From contig DASWKG010000123.1 of the NCBI GenBank assembly GCA_036396755.1, forward strand, positions 1-35,478: a DNA stretch of 35,478 bases. Reading direction: 5' to 3'. The notes beneath the pieces were generated by a model. The model searched no databases. It was not told where the DNA came from and was given only the letters and a program-made list of their open reading frames with translations. Positions 24,540 to 32,276 of the stretch are shown one piece after another. This DNA comes from DASWKG01 sp036396755. GTDB lineage: Bacteria > Actinomycetota > UBA4738 > CALAEC01. The stretch's first letter is position 1. Each line of letters starts with the position of its first letter. A program made the position numbers and the translations under genes.

Positions 24540-25805
24540 CTACCTCAGGAAGCCCTCGTAGTGGCGCATGGTGAGCTGCGATTCGAGCTGCTTGCTGGTC
24601 TCGAGCGCCACGCCGACGACGATCAGGATGCTGGTGCCGCCGAACGGGAACTGGTTGGGGTTGACCAGCCACAGGGCGAAGAAGATCGACGGGATCAGCG
24701 CGATCGTCGCCAGGAAGAGCGACCCGGGAAGGGTGATGCGGTTCAGGATCCGGCTCAGGTAGTCGGCCGTCGGCTGGCCGGGCCGGATGCCCGGGATGAA
24801 CCCTCCGTACTTCCGGATGTTGTCGGCGGTGTCCACCGGGTTGAACGTGATCGCGGTGTAGAAGTAGGCGAAGAAGACGACGAGGAGGCCGAACACGAGG
24901 ATGTACACGGGGTGCCCCTGGTTCAGGAGCACGTTGTTGATGAACCGCTGGAACCCCTGCCACTGCACGACCGAGCCGAGCAGCGTCGGGAAGTAGAGCA
25001 CCGACGACGCGAAGATGATGGGGATGACGCCCGACTGGTTGACCTTGAGCGGGATGTAGGTGCTGCCCCCCGAGGTCATCCGTCTGCCCACCACACGTTT
25101 CGCGTACTGGACGGGGATCCGGCGCTGGCCCTGCTCCATGAACACGACCGCGGCGATGATCCCGACTCCGAGCGCCACGATCACCGCGAACTGCACGGTC
25201 GAGAGCTGGCGGAACAGGATCGTGCCCTGCGAGGGCAGCGACGACACGACGCTCGTGAAGATCAGGATCGACATGCCGTTGCCGATGCCGCGCTGGGTGA
25301 TGAGCTCGCCGAGCCACATGATGAGGGCGGTCCCCGCCGTCAGGACGATGACCATGAAGATCACCCTCGGCGGGGTGAACACACGGACGATGCCGGGGTT
25401 CTGGTTGTTGAACAGGAAGATCAGGCCGGTGGACTGCAGCAGGGCCAGGGTGACCGTGAGGTAGCGCGTCCACTGGGTGATCTTCTTGACGCCGACCTCG
25501 CCCTCCTTGCGCCACTGCTCGAGCTTCGGGATGACCACCGCGAGGAGCTGCATGATGATCGAGCTGGTGATGTACGGCATGATGCCGAGCGCGAAGATCG
25601 CGAAGTTCGACAGCGCGCCGCCCGAAAACAGGTTGATGAAGGCCGCGATGCCCTGCCGCCCGCCGAGGTTCCCGAGCTGGTCGAGGTTGATGTTGGGGAT
25701 GGGCAGGAAGGCCCCGAGCCGATACACCATGATGATGAACAGCGTGAACAGGATCTTCTTGCGAAGGTCCGGGATCTTGAACGCATCGATGAACGCCCTG
25801 AGCAC
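24540..25805 (-). CDS. secY: Preprotein translocase subunit SecY
   Basis: This 421-residue protein is the channel of the Sec translocon in the cytoplasmic membrane. Ten hydrophobic segments are recognisable, with the plug region near NLFSGGALSNFAIFALGIMPY, the GERITQRGIGNG-type motif (GELITQRGIGNGMSILIF), and the cytosolic loop RKYGGFIPGIRPG that contacts SecA and ribosomes. The GTG start at 25805 follows GGAGG. It lies 48 bp after rplO. The two exported proteins at 2456-6320 would be among its substrates. Confidence 0.98.
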   Translation of the reverse strand: MLRAFIDAFKIPDLRKKILFTLFIIMVYRLGAFLPIPNINLDQLGNLGGRQGIAAFINLFSGGALSNFAIFALGIMPYITSSIIMQLLAVVIPKLEQWRKEGEVGVKKITQWTRYLTVTLALLQSTGLIFLFNNQNPGIVRVFTPPRVIFMVIVLTAGTALIMWLGELITQRGIGNGMSILIFTSVVSSLPSQGTILFRQLSTVQFAVIVALGVGIIAAVVFMEQGQRRIPVQYAKRVVGRRMTSGGSTYIPLKVNQSGVIPIIFASSVLYFPTLLGSVVQWQGFQRFINNVLLNQGHPVYILVFGLLVVFFAYFYTAITFNPVDTADNIRKYGGFIPGIRPGQPTADYLSRILNRITLPGSLFLATIALIPSIFFALWLVNPNQFPFGGTSILIVVGVALETSKQLESQLTMRHYEGFLR

Positions 25806-25853
25806 TCTGCCTCCTGCGGGTCCGGCGGTCCTCCAGTCTAGCGGAACCGGATC

Positions 25854-26297
25854 TTAACCCCCGAGGACCTCCACCTGGCCCCCGGCCTGCTCGATCTTCT
25901 GCCTCGCCACCTGGGAGAACGCGTGCGCCTGCACGGTGAGCGCCGCCCCGATGTCCCCGTTGCCGAGGACCTTCACGGGCAGGCGGCGACGGACCAGGCC
26001 GGCCTCGGCCATGGCCTCGGGCGTCACCGAGGTGCCGGCCGAGAAGCGCTCGGCGAGCCGGGCGACGTTCACCACGGCCCAGTCCTCGCGGTTCGGGTTC
26101 GTGAACCCCTTCTTCTTGGGCACGCGCCGCGCGAGCGGCATCTGGCCGCCCTCGAACCCCTGTCGGGGGTTGTGGCGCGCCAGGTAGCCCTTCGTCCCGC
26201 GACCGCCGGTCTTCCCCCTGCGGCCCGCGCGCCCGCGCCCCATGCGCGTCTTTGCGGTCTTCGAGCCGGCGGCCGGCTTCAGGTGGTGCAGCTTCAT
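25854..26297 (-). CDS. rplO: 50S ribosomal protein L15
   Basis: This encodes a 147-residue L15, a late-assembly protein with a long basic N-terminal extension into the 23S rRNA. It opens with MKLHHLKPAAGSKTAKTRMG, then the glycine-arginine rich GRGRAGRRGKTGGRGTKG, and ends with the globular VLGNGDIGAALTVQAHAFS domain. The ATG overlaps the rpmD stop in ATGA. Confidence 0.97.
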   Translation of the reverse strand: MKLHHLKPAAGSKTAKTRMGRGRAGRRGKTGGRGTKGYLARHNPRQGFEGGQMPLARRVPKKKGFTNPNREDWAVVNVARLAERFSAGTSVTPEAMAEAGLVRRRLPVKVLGNGDIGAALTVQAHAFSQVARQKIEQAGGQVEVLGG

Positions 26298-26476
26298 TCG
26301 ACTTCCTCCACGTCCACGAGGTGACGGACCCTGGCGATCATGCCGCGGATGCCCGGGTCGTCCTGCTTCTCCACGGTGTGCCGGATGCGCTTCAGCCCCA
26401 GCGCGCGCACGGTGCGGCGCTGCGGCTCGGGCGCCCCGACGACGCTACGAACCTGCTTGATCCTCAGCTTCCCCAT
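26294..26476 (-). CDS. rpmD: 50S ribosomal protein L30
   Basis: This encodes a 60-residue L30. The family pattern is clear in LRIKQVRSVVGAPEPQRRTV, then LGLKRIRHTVEKQDDPGIRGMI and VRHLVDVEEV. It begins inside the 3' end of rpsE, with 32 nt of overlap in another frame. Its strong ribosome site GGAGGG also lies within rpsE. It overlaps rplO in ATGA. Confidence 0.96.
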   Translation of the reverse strand: MGKLRIKQVRSVVGAPEPQRRTVRALGLKRIRHTVEKQDDPGIRGMIARVRHLVDVEEVE

Positions 26477-27050
26477 CGGTTCCCTCCGCCTCGTGGCGCT
26501 TCTGCTCCATCCACGCGGACGCCTCGGCCATCGCGTCGATCATCGGCTTCGGAGCGATCTCGTGCATCTCGCGGGAGCGCAGCCGGGCGATCTCTTGGGG
26601 GCGCCGCAGCTGGCGCAGGCCCTGCACCGTGGCGTGCACGATGTTGATCGCGTTGTCCGAGCCCAGCGACTTGGACAGGATGTCCTTGATCCCGGCGGCC
26701 TCGACGACCGCGCGCACCGGGCCGCCGGCGATGACGCCGGTCCCCGGGGCGGCGGGCTTGAGCAGCACGCGGCCGGCGCCGTCGGCCCCGAGCACCTGGT
26801 GCGGGATCGTGGTGCCCATCATGGGGACCTCGAACATCGACTTGCGAGCCTCCTCGATGCCCTTCTGGATCGCGGCGGGGACCTCCTTGGCCTTCCCGTA
26901 GCCGATCCCCACGCGCCCGGCGGCGTCGCCCACGACGACGAGCGCCGCGAAGCTGAACCGGCGGCCGCCCTTGACGACCTTGGCCACCCGGTTGATCGAG
27001 ACGACCCGCTCCTCGTAGGGGCTCTTGTCCTGGTTGTCGTAGCGCCTCAA
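26445..27050 (-). CDS. rpsE: 30S ribosomal protein S5
   Basis: This encodes a 201-residue S5, involved in decoding accuracy. It has RVVSINRVAKVVKGGRRFSF, GDAAGRVGIGYGKAKEVP and GPVRAVVEAAGIKDILSKSLGS. The only start that fits is TTG at 27050, overlapping the rplR stop in TTGA. The C-terminus carries an extra acidic segment (EAEGTDGEAEDQAGS), and this extension is what overlaps rpmD by 32 nt. The core is intact. Confidence 0.97.
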   Translation of the reverse strand: MRRYDNQDKSPYEERVVSINRVAKVVKGGRRFSFAALVVVGDAAGRVGIGYGKAKEVPAAIQKGIEEARKSMFEVPMMGTTIPHQVLGADGAGRVLLKPAAPGTGVIAGGPVRAVVEAAGIKDILSKSLGSDNAINIVHATVQGLRQLRRPQEIARLRSREMHEIAPKPMIDAMAEASAWMEQKRHEAEGTDGEAEDQAGS

Positions 27051-27400
27051 ATCGTGAGCCCTCCCTCGCGTGCGCCGTCGGCCAGCTCGCGGACCCGCCC
27101 GTGGTACAGGCGGCCGCCCCGGTCGAAGACGACGGTGTCGATGCCGGCCTGCTTGGCCCGATCGGCGATCAGGCTCCCCACGGCCTTGGCGATGCTCTTC
27201 TTGTCGGCGCCGCCCCCGACCTCGAGCGACGAGGCCGCGACGAGCGTCCTGCCGGCCGAGTCGTCGATGACCTGCGCGTAGATGTGCCGGTTGGACCGGT
27301 ACACGGCCAGGCGCGGCCGCTCGGCGGCGCCCACGACCTTCTTGCGCACCCGGACGTGCCGGCGAACGCGGTCAACGCGCTTCTTCTGCGCCGCCCTCAT
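27047..27400 (-). CDS. rplR: 50S ribosomal protein L18
   Basis: This encodes a 117-residue L18 that binds 5S rRNA with L5. The basic N-terminus (AAQKKRVDRVRRHVRVRKKV) and the conserved RPRLAVYRSNRHIYAQVIDD, FDRGGRLYHGRVRELADGAREGG segments identify it. It starts with ATG overlapping the rplF stop in ATGA and ends in a TTGA overlap with rpsE. Confidence 0.97.
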   Translation of the reverse strand: MRAAQKKRVDRVRRHVRVRKKVVGAAERPRLAVYRSNRHIYAQVIDDSAGRTLVAASSLEVGGGADKKSIAKAVGSLIADRAKQAGIDTVVFDRGGRLYHGRVRELADGAREGGLTI

Positions 27401-27945
27401 CCGATCCCCGCCTTCGCGGCCTTGCCGGCCTTCTTGCGGACGAACTCGCCCTCGTAGCGGATGCCCTTGCCCTTGTACGGCTCGGGCTTGCGGATCTTGC
27501 GGATGTCGGCGGCCACCTCGCCCACGAGCTGCTTGTCGATGCCGCGGATCGTGATGCGGTTGGGCGCCGGCACCTCGAACTCGATGCCCTCGGGGGGGAC
27601 GAAGTGCACGGGGTGCGAGAACCCGACCTGGACCTCCAGCGTGGTGCCCTGGAGGGCGGCGCGGTAGCCCACGCCGACGATCTCGAGGCGCTTCTCGTAG
27701 CCGCTCGTGACGCCCTGGACCATGTTGGCGATCAGGGTGCGGGTGAGCCCGTGCAGGGCTCGGTGGTCGCGCTGGTCGGACGGACGCTCGACGGTGATCT
27801 CGGCGTCGCCCACGGTCACCTTCATCTCGGGGCTGACGTCCTGGTGGAGGGTGCCCTTCGGCCCCTTCACCGTGACCGTCGCCGAGGCGAGCGACACGTC
27901 GACGCCCGAAGGGATGGGGATGGGCTGCTTTCCGATCCGGCTCAT
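27397..27945 (-). CDS. rplF: 50S ribosomal protein L6
   Basis: This encodes a 182-residue L6 that sits near the GTPase-associated centre of the 50S subunit. Opening SRIGKQPIPIPSGVDV, GVGYRAALQG and the C-terminal signature PEPYKGKGIRYEGEFVRKKAGK are diagnostic. It begins four bases after the rpsH stop. Confidence 0.98.
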   Translation of the reverse strand: MSRIGKQPIPIPSGVDVSLASATVTVKGPKGTLHQDVSPEMKVTVGDAEITVERPSDQRDHRALHGLTRTLIANMVQGVTSGYEKRLEIVGVGYRAALQGTTLEVQVGFSHPVHFVPPEGIEFEVPAPNRITIRGIDKQLVGEVAADIRKIRKPEPYKGKGIRYEGEFVRKKAGKAAKAGIG

Positions 27946-27949
27946 CAGA

Positions 27950-28348
27950 TCACCACACGTAGCACAGGACTTCGCCGCCGACCTTCTTGCGGGAAGCCTG
28001 CCTGTCGGTCAACACGCCCCGGGACGTGGAGAGGATCGCGACGCCGAGACCGCCGAGCACCCGCGGCAGCTCGTCGCGGCCGGCGAAGACGCGCTTGCCG
28101 GGCTTCGACACACGCTTGAGGCCGCTGATGATCCGCTCGCGCTCGGGCCCGTACTTCATCTCGATCACGATCTTGCGGCGGGGCATGTCCGACTCGTCGA
28201 TGCGGTAGCCGGTGACGTAGCCCTCCTCGGTGAGGACGCGCGCGATCTGCTCCTTCACCCCGGACGCGGGGACGGCCACCTCGTCGGCGTAGGACATGCC
28301 GGCGTTGCGGATCCGCGTGAGCATGTCGGCGATCGGGTCGGTCATCAT
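27950..28348 (-). CDS. rpsH: 30S ribosomal protein S8
   Basis: This encodes an S8 protein of 132 residues, a primary 16S rRNA binder that in several bacteria also represses the spc operon. It begins MMTDPIADMLTRIRNA and contains the C-terminal STSRGVLTDRQASRKKVGGEVLCYVW. I chose ATG 28348 because AGGTGG lies five bases ahead of it and the length then matches the family. A GTG at 28357, within that ribosome site, would add three residues. Confidence 0.95.
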   Translation of the reverse strand: MMTDPIADMLTRIRNAGMSYADEVAVPASGVKEQIARVLTEEGYVTGYRIDESDMPRRKIVIEMKYGPERERIISGLKRVSKPGKRVFAGRDELPRVLGGLGVAILSTSRGVLTDRQASRKKVGGEVLCYVW

Positions 28349-28382
28349 CTGAGCCACCTGCGCTCGTGTCTCACGCGCTCGC

Positions 28383-28568
28383 TCACCACGATGCCTTCGT
28401 CACGCCGGGGATCTCGCCCGCGTGGGCGAGCTTGCGGAAGCAGAGCCGGCAGAGCTGGAACCTGCGGTAGACCGCCCGGGGACGTCCGCAGCGCCGGCAG
28501 CGCGTCCGAACACGCGACCGGAACTTCGGCTGCCGCTTCGTCTTCTCGATCAGTGATTTCCGTGCCAT
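28383..28568 (-). CDS. rpsN: 30S ribosomal protein S14, zinc type
   Basis: This encodes a 61-residue S14 of the short zinc-binding (type Z) form. Ligands are Cys24, Cys27, Cys40 and Cys43. It begins MARKSLIEKTKRQPKFRSR and ends in AGEIPGVTKASW. AGGAGAGG precedes the ATG. Many actinobacteria keep a second, zinc-free copy elsewhere for zinc shortage; none is in this window. Confidence 0.97.
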   Translation of the reverse strand: MARKSLIEKTKRQPKFRSRVRTRCRRCGRPRAVYRRFQLCRLCFRKLAHAGEIPGVTKASW

Positions 28569-28577
28569 TCGCCTCTC

Positions 28578-29153
28578 CTATGCCGCGCCCTCGAACACCT
28601 GCTGGACCGGCATCCCCTGGAACGGGAAGCCCAGCGCGTGCAGGAGCGCTCGACCATGCTCGTCGCTCTCCGCGTCCGTCACGATCGTGATGTCCATCCC
28701 GCGGACGCGGTCCACCTTGTCGTAGTCGATCTCGGGGAAGATGAGCTGCTCGGTGACCCCGATGGAGTAGTTGCCGCGGCCGTCGAAGGCGTCGGGGTTC
28801 AGGCCGCGGAAGTCCCGGATCCTCGGCAGCGCGACCGCCAGCAGACGGTCGAGGAACTCCCACATGCGGGCGCCCCGCAGGGTCACCTTCACGCCGATCG
28901 CCATGCCCTCGCGCAGCTTGAAACCCGCGATGGACTTCCGCGCCTTGGTCACGATCGGCTTCTGCCCGGTGATGACCTGGAGGTCCTCGATGGCGCCGTC
29001 GAGCACCTTGGCGTCCTTCGCGGCCTCGCCGACGCCCATGTTCAGGACGATCTTCTTCAGCCGGGGAACCTGCATCGGGTTGCCCAAGCCCAGCTCGCCC
29101 TGCAGGCGAGGGAGGATCCGCTGGTCGTAGGCCTCCTTCAGTCTCGCGCTCAT
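28578..29153 (-). CDS. rplE: 50S ribosomal protein L5
   Basis: This encodes a 191-residue L5 that binds 5S rRNA and contacts P-site tRNA. VPRLKKIVLNMGVGEAAKD, TGQKPIVTKARKSIAGFKLR and GNYSIGVTEQLIFPEIDYD are characteristic. The ATG at 29153 overlaps the rplX stop in ATGA. A longer frame of 27 more residues is rplX shadow. Confidence 0.98.
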   Translation of the reverse strand: MSARLKEAYDQRILPRLQGELGLGNPMQVPRLKKIVLNMGVGEAAKDAKVLDGAIEDLQVITGQKPIVTKARKSIAGFKLREGMAIGVKVTLRGARMWEFLDRLLAVALPRIRDFRGLNPDAFDGRGNYSIGVTEQLIFPEIDYDKVDRVRGMDITIVTDAESDEHGRALLHALGFPFQGMPVQQVFEGAA

Positions 29154-29464
29154 GTCTCGGACTCGCACTTCTTGCAGTAGCGGACGCGCTTGTCGCCCTC
29201 GATGCGGTGGCCGACGCGCGTCGCCTTGCCGCACGACTTGCAGACGAGCTGCACGTTCGAGATGTCGACGAACTGCTCGATGTCGACCAGCCCGCCCTGC
29301 TGCCGCCTCCGCGACGGGCGGGACGCCTTCTTGGCCCGGGCGACGCCCTCGACCATGATCCGGCCCTCGCGCGGGAGGACGTTGACGACCCGGCCGGTGC
29401 GTCCCCGGTCCTTGCCGGAGATCACGATGACCTCGTCGTCCTTCCTGATGTTCACCCCCGGCAT
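29150..29464 (-). CDS. rplX: 50S ribosomal protein L24
   Basis: This encodes a 104-residue L24, an assembly initiator. The KOW motif is in NIRKDDEVIVISGKDRGRTG. The C-terminal half has two CxxC pairs (CKSCGK and YCKKCE), a possible zinc site found in part of the family. It begins two bases after the rplN stop and overlaps rplE. Confidence 0.97.
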   Translation of the reverse strand: MPGVNIRKDDEVIVISGKDRGRTGRVVNVLPREGRIMVEGVARAKKASRPSRRRQQGGLVDIEQFVDISNVQLVCKSCGKATRVGHRIEGDKRVRYCKKCESET

Positions 29465-29466
29465 GG

Positions 29467-29838
29467 TCAGAGCACCTCCGGGGCGAGCGACACGATCTTC
29501 ATGAAACGCTTCTCCCTCAGCTCACGGGCGACCGGGCCGAAGATCCGGGTGCCGCGCGGGTTCTTGGTGTTCGGATCGATCAGCACGACCGCGTTCTCGT
29601 CGAAACGGATGTAGGAGCCGTCGGCCCGGCGGCGCTCCTTGGCGGTCCGGACCACCACGGCACGGACGATGTCGCCCTTCTTCACCGGCGCGCCCGGCAG
29701 GGCGTCCTTGACCGTGCCGACGATGATATCGCCGACCCCGGCGTACCGACGAGCCGACCCGCCCAGCACCCGGATGCAGAGCACCTCTTTGGCGCCGGTA
29801 TTGTCGGCCACCTTGCACCGTGACTCCTGCTGGATCAT
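29467..29838 (-). CDS. rplN: 50S ribosomal protein L14
   Basis: This encodes a 123-residue L14 at the subunit interface, where the silencing factor RsfS binds in known systems. It opens MIQQESRCKVADNTGAKEVL and ends with ELREKRFMKIVSLAPEVL, both standard. The ATG at 29838 overlaps the rpsQ stop in ATGA. Confidence 0.98.
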   Translation of the reverse strand: MIQQESRCKVADNTGAKEVLCIRVLGGSARRYAGVGDIIVGTVKDALPGAPVKKGDIVRAVVVRTAKERRRADGSYIRFDENAVVLIDPNTKNPRGTRIFGPVARELREKRFMKIVSLAPEVL

Positions 29839-30092
29839 CTGGCCCTTTCGATGACTTCGACCACGCGCCAGCGCTTCGTCTTCGAGAGCGGGCGCGTCTC
29901 GGCCAGCCGGACCGTGTCGCCCACGTGCGCGTCGTTCTCCTGGTCGTGCGCCTTCAGCCGCGTGCTGCGACGGATGGTCTTGCCGTAGAGCGGGTGGCGC
30001 AGCTGGTCATCGACGCGCACGACCACCGTCTTGTCCATGGCGTCGGAGACCACGACCCCGGTCCGCACCTTCCGCAATCCGCGCTCCGTCAC
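29835..30092 (-). CDS. rpsQ: 30S ribosomal protein S17
   Basis: This encodes an 85-residue S17, a primary 16S rRNA binder. RKVRTGVVVSDAMDKTVVVRV, HPLYGKTIRRSTRLKAHD and GDTVRLAETRPLSKTKRWRV are typical. The GTG at 30092 overlaps the rpmC stop in GTGA. Confidence 0.97.
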   Translation of the reverse strand: MTERGLRKVRTGVVVSDAMDKTVVVRVDDQLRHPLYGKTIRRSTRLKAHDQENDAHVGDTVRLAETRPLSKTKRWRVVEVIERAR

Positions 30093-30427
30093 TCTTCCTC
30101 CTCGATGGGGTCCTGGTCGGTGACCTCGGCGCCCGTCGCGACCGCCGTCTCGGCCTCGGCCTCGGCCTTCCGCTCGCGGCGCCGGCGGCGCTTCTTCGAC
30201 TCCTCGGGCACGACGAGCTCGACGCCCTCGGCGACCGCGATCTCGCGCTCGCGCAGGACCGTGAGCAGGCGGGCCAGCTCGTGCCGGACCTCCTTGATGC
30301 GCATCGGGTTGTCGAGCTGTCCGGTGGCGAACTGGAACCGGAGGTTGAACAGCTCCTCCTTCGCCCCCTCGAGACGCTCCATCAGCTCGGACTCGTGCAT
30401 CTCGCGAAGCTCGACGGCCCGGGTCAC
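30089..30427 (-). CDS. rpmC: 50S ribosomal protein L29 with long C-terminal tail
   Basis: This encodes a 112-residue protein. The first 68 or so residues are a normal L29 two-helix hairpin (ELREMHESELMERLEGAKEE, FNLRFQFATGQLDNP, RIKEVRHELARLLTVLRERE), placed near the exit tunnel. The remaining 40 residues are a tail: a lysine-arginine block (KKRRRRRERK) followed by an acidic Ala-Glu stretch ending in EEEE. The GTG at 30427 overlaps the rplP stop in GTGA; a much longer open frame above it is only the shadow of rplP and rpsC. Confidence 0.95.
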   Translation of the reverse strand: MTRAVELREMHESELMERLEGAKEELFNLRFQFATGQLDNPMRIKEVRHELARLLTVLREREIAVAEGVELVVPEESKKRRRRRERKAEAEAETAVATGAEVTDQDPIEEEE

Positions 30428-30843
30428 AGCCCGCCCCCGAGCCGCGTCACGAACTTGGTCTTGATCGAGAGCTTGGCCGCCGCACGCTGCATCGCGCCCT
30501 TGGCGACGTCCTCGGGGACGCCCGCGAGCTCGAACATCACGCGGCCGGGCTTGACGACGGCCACCCAGCCCTCGGGGTTGCCCTTCCCCGAGCCCATCCG
30601 GGTCTCGGCCGGCTTCTTGGTCACCGGCTTGTCGGGGAAGACGTTGATCCACACCTTGCCGCCGCGGCGGATGAACCGGGTCATCGCCACGCGGGCGGCC
30701 TCGATCTGGCGGTTGGACACCCAGCCGGGCTCGACCGCGGCCAGCCCGAAGTCGCCGAACTGGATGTCGGTGCCGCCCTTGGCCTTCCCGCGCATCCGTC
30801 CGCGATGCTGCTTGCGGAACTTGGTCTTCTTCGGCTGGAGCAT
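30424..30843 (-). CDS. rplP: 50S ribosomal protein L16
   Basis: This encodes a 139-residue L16, which helps place A-site tRNA. It begins MLQPKKTKFRKQHRGRMRGK and has GRVMFELAGVPEDVAKGAMQ. The ATG at 30843 follows the rpsC stop codon without a gap, so translation is coupled. Confidence 0.98.
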   Translation of the reverse strand: MLQPKKTKFRKQHRGRMRGKAKGGTDIQFGDFGLAAVEPGWVSNRQIEAARVAMTRFIRRGGKVWINVFPDKPVTKKPAETRMGSGKGNPEGWVAVVKPGRVMFELAGVPEDVAKGAMQRAAAKLSIKTKFVTRLGGGL

Positions 30844-31926
30844 CTATCCCTCGTCCTTCTCCGTGCTCTCGCCCCCGGACTCGGGGGCGGCTTCCTCTGG
30901 GGCGGCTTCCTCGGGGGCGGCTTCCTCGGGGGCGGCCGACTCGGGGGCGGCCTCCTCGGTCGGAGCCTCCTCGGCGGGAGCCTCGGGGGGCGTCTCCTCG
31001 GTCGTCGCCTCGGGGGCAGCCGTCTCCTCGACGGTCGCCTCGGGGGCAGCCGGCTCGGGCGTGACCTCGGGCGTGACCTCGCTCTCGGCATCCGGGGCAG
31101 CCTCGACGGCGGGGGCGGCCGCCTGCGGGGTCCGGATGGTGCGCCTGCCGCGGAGGCCGCCGTCTCCGGCCACCTCGGCCATCTCCTTCTCGTCGGTGAC
31201 GAGCGCGCCCGTCGAGGCGCCGCCGGCCCGCATCCCGGCCAGCGCGCGAGCACGCGCCCGGGCGGTCTCCTGCTCCTGGACCGGGATGTCGTCGCCGTGG
31301 TAGACCCACACCTTCACGCCGATCTGCCCGAAGGTCGTCCGGGCCTCCGCCTCGCCGTAGTCGATCTTCGCCCGGAGCGTGTGGAGCGGGACCCGGCCCT
31401 CGCGGTACCACTCGCGGCGGGACATCTCCATGCCGCCCAGCCGGCCGCTGCACTGCACGCGGACGCCGAGCGCGCCGGCCTTCATCGCGCTCTGCACGGC
31501 CCGGCGCATCGCGCGCCGGAACGAGACGCGGCCCTTGAGCTGCTCGCCGACGCCCTGCGCGAGCAGGGTCGCGTCGGTCTCGGGACGGGAGTCGCCCCCC
31601 GCCGAGTTCATGTCCTCGACCCGCACGTCGACGCGCTTGGCGGTCATGCGCTCGAGGTCCTTGCGGACGCGATCGACCTCGGAGCCCTTCCGCCCGATCA
31701 CGATGCCGGGCCGCGCGGTGCGGATGGACACCTGGATCTGGTCGCCCTTGCGGTCGATGATGATCTCGGAGATCCCCGCGCGCGTGAGGTGCAGCCGGAT
31801 GTAGTGCCGGATCTCGATGTCCTCGTGCAGCGCGTCGGCGTAGTCCTTCTTGCCCGCGTACCACTTGGATCGCCACGGGTAGATGACGCCGAGCCGGAAC
31901 CCGTACGGATTAACTTTCTGGCCCAC
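30844..31926 (-). CDS. rpsC: 30S ribosomal protein S3 with very long C-terminal tail
   Basis: This encodes a 360-residue protein, against about 210-280 in most bacteria. The core (1 to about 215) has MGQKVNPYGFRLGVI, the KH-domain loop GRKG at 78-81 and the C-terminal S3 domain (SGRLGGMEMSRREWYREGRV). Residues of about 216-270 are a basic linker, and about 270-360 are a low-complexity tail of Ala, Pro, Glu and Thr that includes repeats of EEAAP. The tail is encoded by 15-bp tandem repeats. The GTG at 31926 overlaps rplV by 17 nt. S3 guides mRNA entry, so the tail would extend from the mRNA entry side of the 30S head. Confidence 0.97.
   Translation of the reverse strand: MGQKVNPYGFRLGVIYPWRSKWYAGKKDYADALHEDIEIRHYIRLHLTRAGISEIIIDRKGDQIQVSIRTARPGIVIGRKGSEVDRVRKDLERMTAKRVDVRVEDMNSAGGDSRPETDATLLAQGVGEQLKGRVSFRRAMRRAVQSAMKAGALGVRVQCSGRLGGMEMSRREWYREGRVPLHTLRAKIDYGEAEARTTFGQIGVKVWVYHGDDIPVQEQETARARARALAGMRAGGASTGALVTDEKEMAEVAGDGGLRGRRTIRTPQAAAPAVEAAPDAESEVTPEVTPEPAAPEATVEETAAPEATTEETPPEAPAEEAPTEEAAPESAAPEEAAPEEAAPEEAAPESGGESTEKDEG
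30881..30955. repeat. Five tandem 15-bp repeats in rpsC
   Basis: Five consecutive copies of TCGGGGGCGGCTTCC, at 30881, 30896, 30911, 30926 and 30941, differ by zero to two bases or a few at the end of copy four. Being in frame, they encode repeated Glu-Glu-Ala-Ala-Pro in the S3 tail. Such a tract is prone to slippage in whole units, so its copy number may vary between strains without a frameshift. Confidence 0.9.
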
Positions 31927-32269
31927 CGGCCACCTCCTGTGTCGTCCCCACCACGAGCGTGATGTGGCTGGTGCGGCGATCGATCCGCGTCGCGCGGCCC
32001 ATGGCGCGCGGCCGGAATCGGCGCAGCGTGGGGCCCTCGTCGACGTACGCGCTGGTCACGAAGAGGTTCTCGGGCACCGTCCCCGGCACCTGGCCCGCGT
32101 TGGCCACGGCCGACTCCAGCACCTTCGCGACGGTCGAGTTCACGCCGTACGCGGACAGGCGAAGGATCCGGCGCGCCTCGTCGACGTGCTGGCCGCGGAT
32201 GAGGTCGATCACCCGCCGCGCCTTCCGGGGGGAGACCCTCACGTACTTCGCGCTTGCTTTCGCTTCCAT
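31910..32269 (-). CDS. rplV: 50S ribosomal protein L22
   Basis: This encodes a 119-residue L22 whose hairpin lines the exit tunnel. AKYVRVSPRKARRVIDLIRG and the loop region RRFRPRAMGRATRIDRRTSH are characteristic. The ATG at 32269 is seven bases after rpsS. The last 17 nt overlap the start of rpsC. Confidence 0.98.
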   Translation of the reverse strand: MEAKASAKYVRVSPRKARRVIDLIRGQHVDEARRILRLSAYGVNSTVAKVLESAVANAGQVPGTVPENLFVTSAYVDEGPTLRRFRPRAMGRATRIDRRTSHITLVVGTTQEVAGGPES

Positions 32270-32276
32270 CGAACTC

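Noticed and set aside
25835..25840. TAGACT (minus strand) upstream of secY as a promoter -10
   Set aside because: It equals the groES -10, but no -35-like hexamer is at 16-19 bp, and secY is within the ribosomal operon.
30881..30955. Tandem repeats near the rpsC end as a CRISPR-like array
   Set aside because: The units are 15 bp, directly adjoining, in frame and without spacers.
30089..31876. A 595-codon minus-strand frame across rpsC, rplP and rpmC, which might be read as a fusion protein
   Set aside because: Only its last 112 codons are real (rpmC). The rest is out of frame with rpsC and rplP, which are certain in their own frames.
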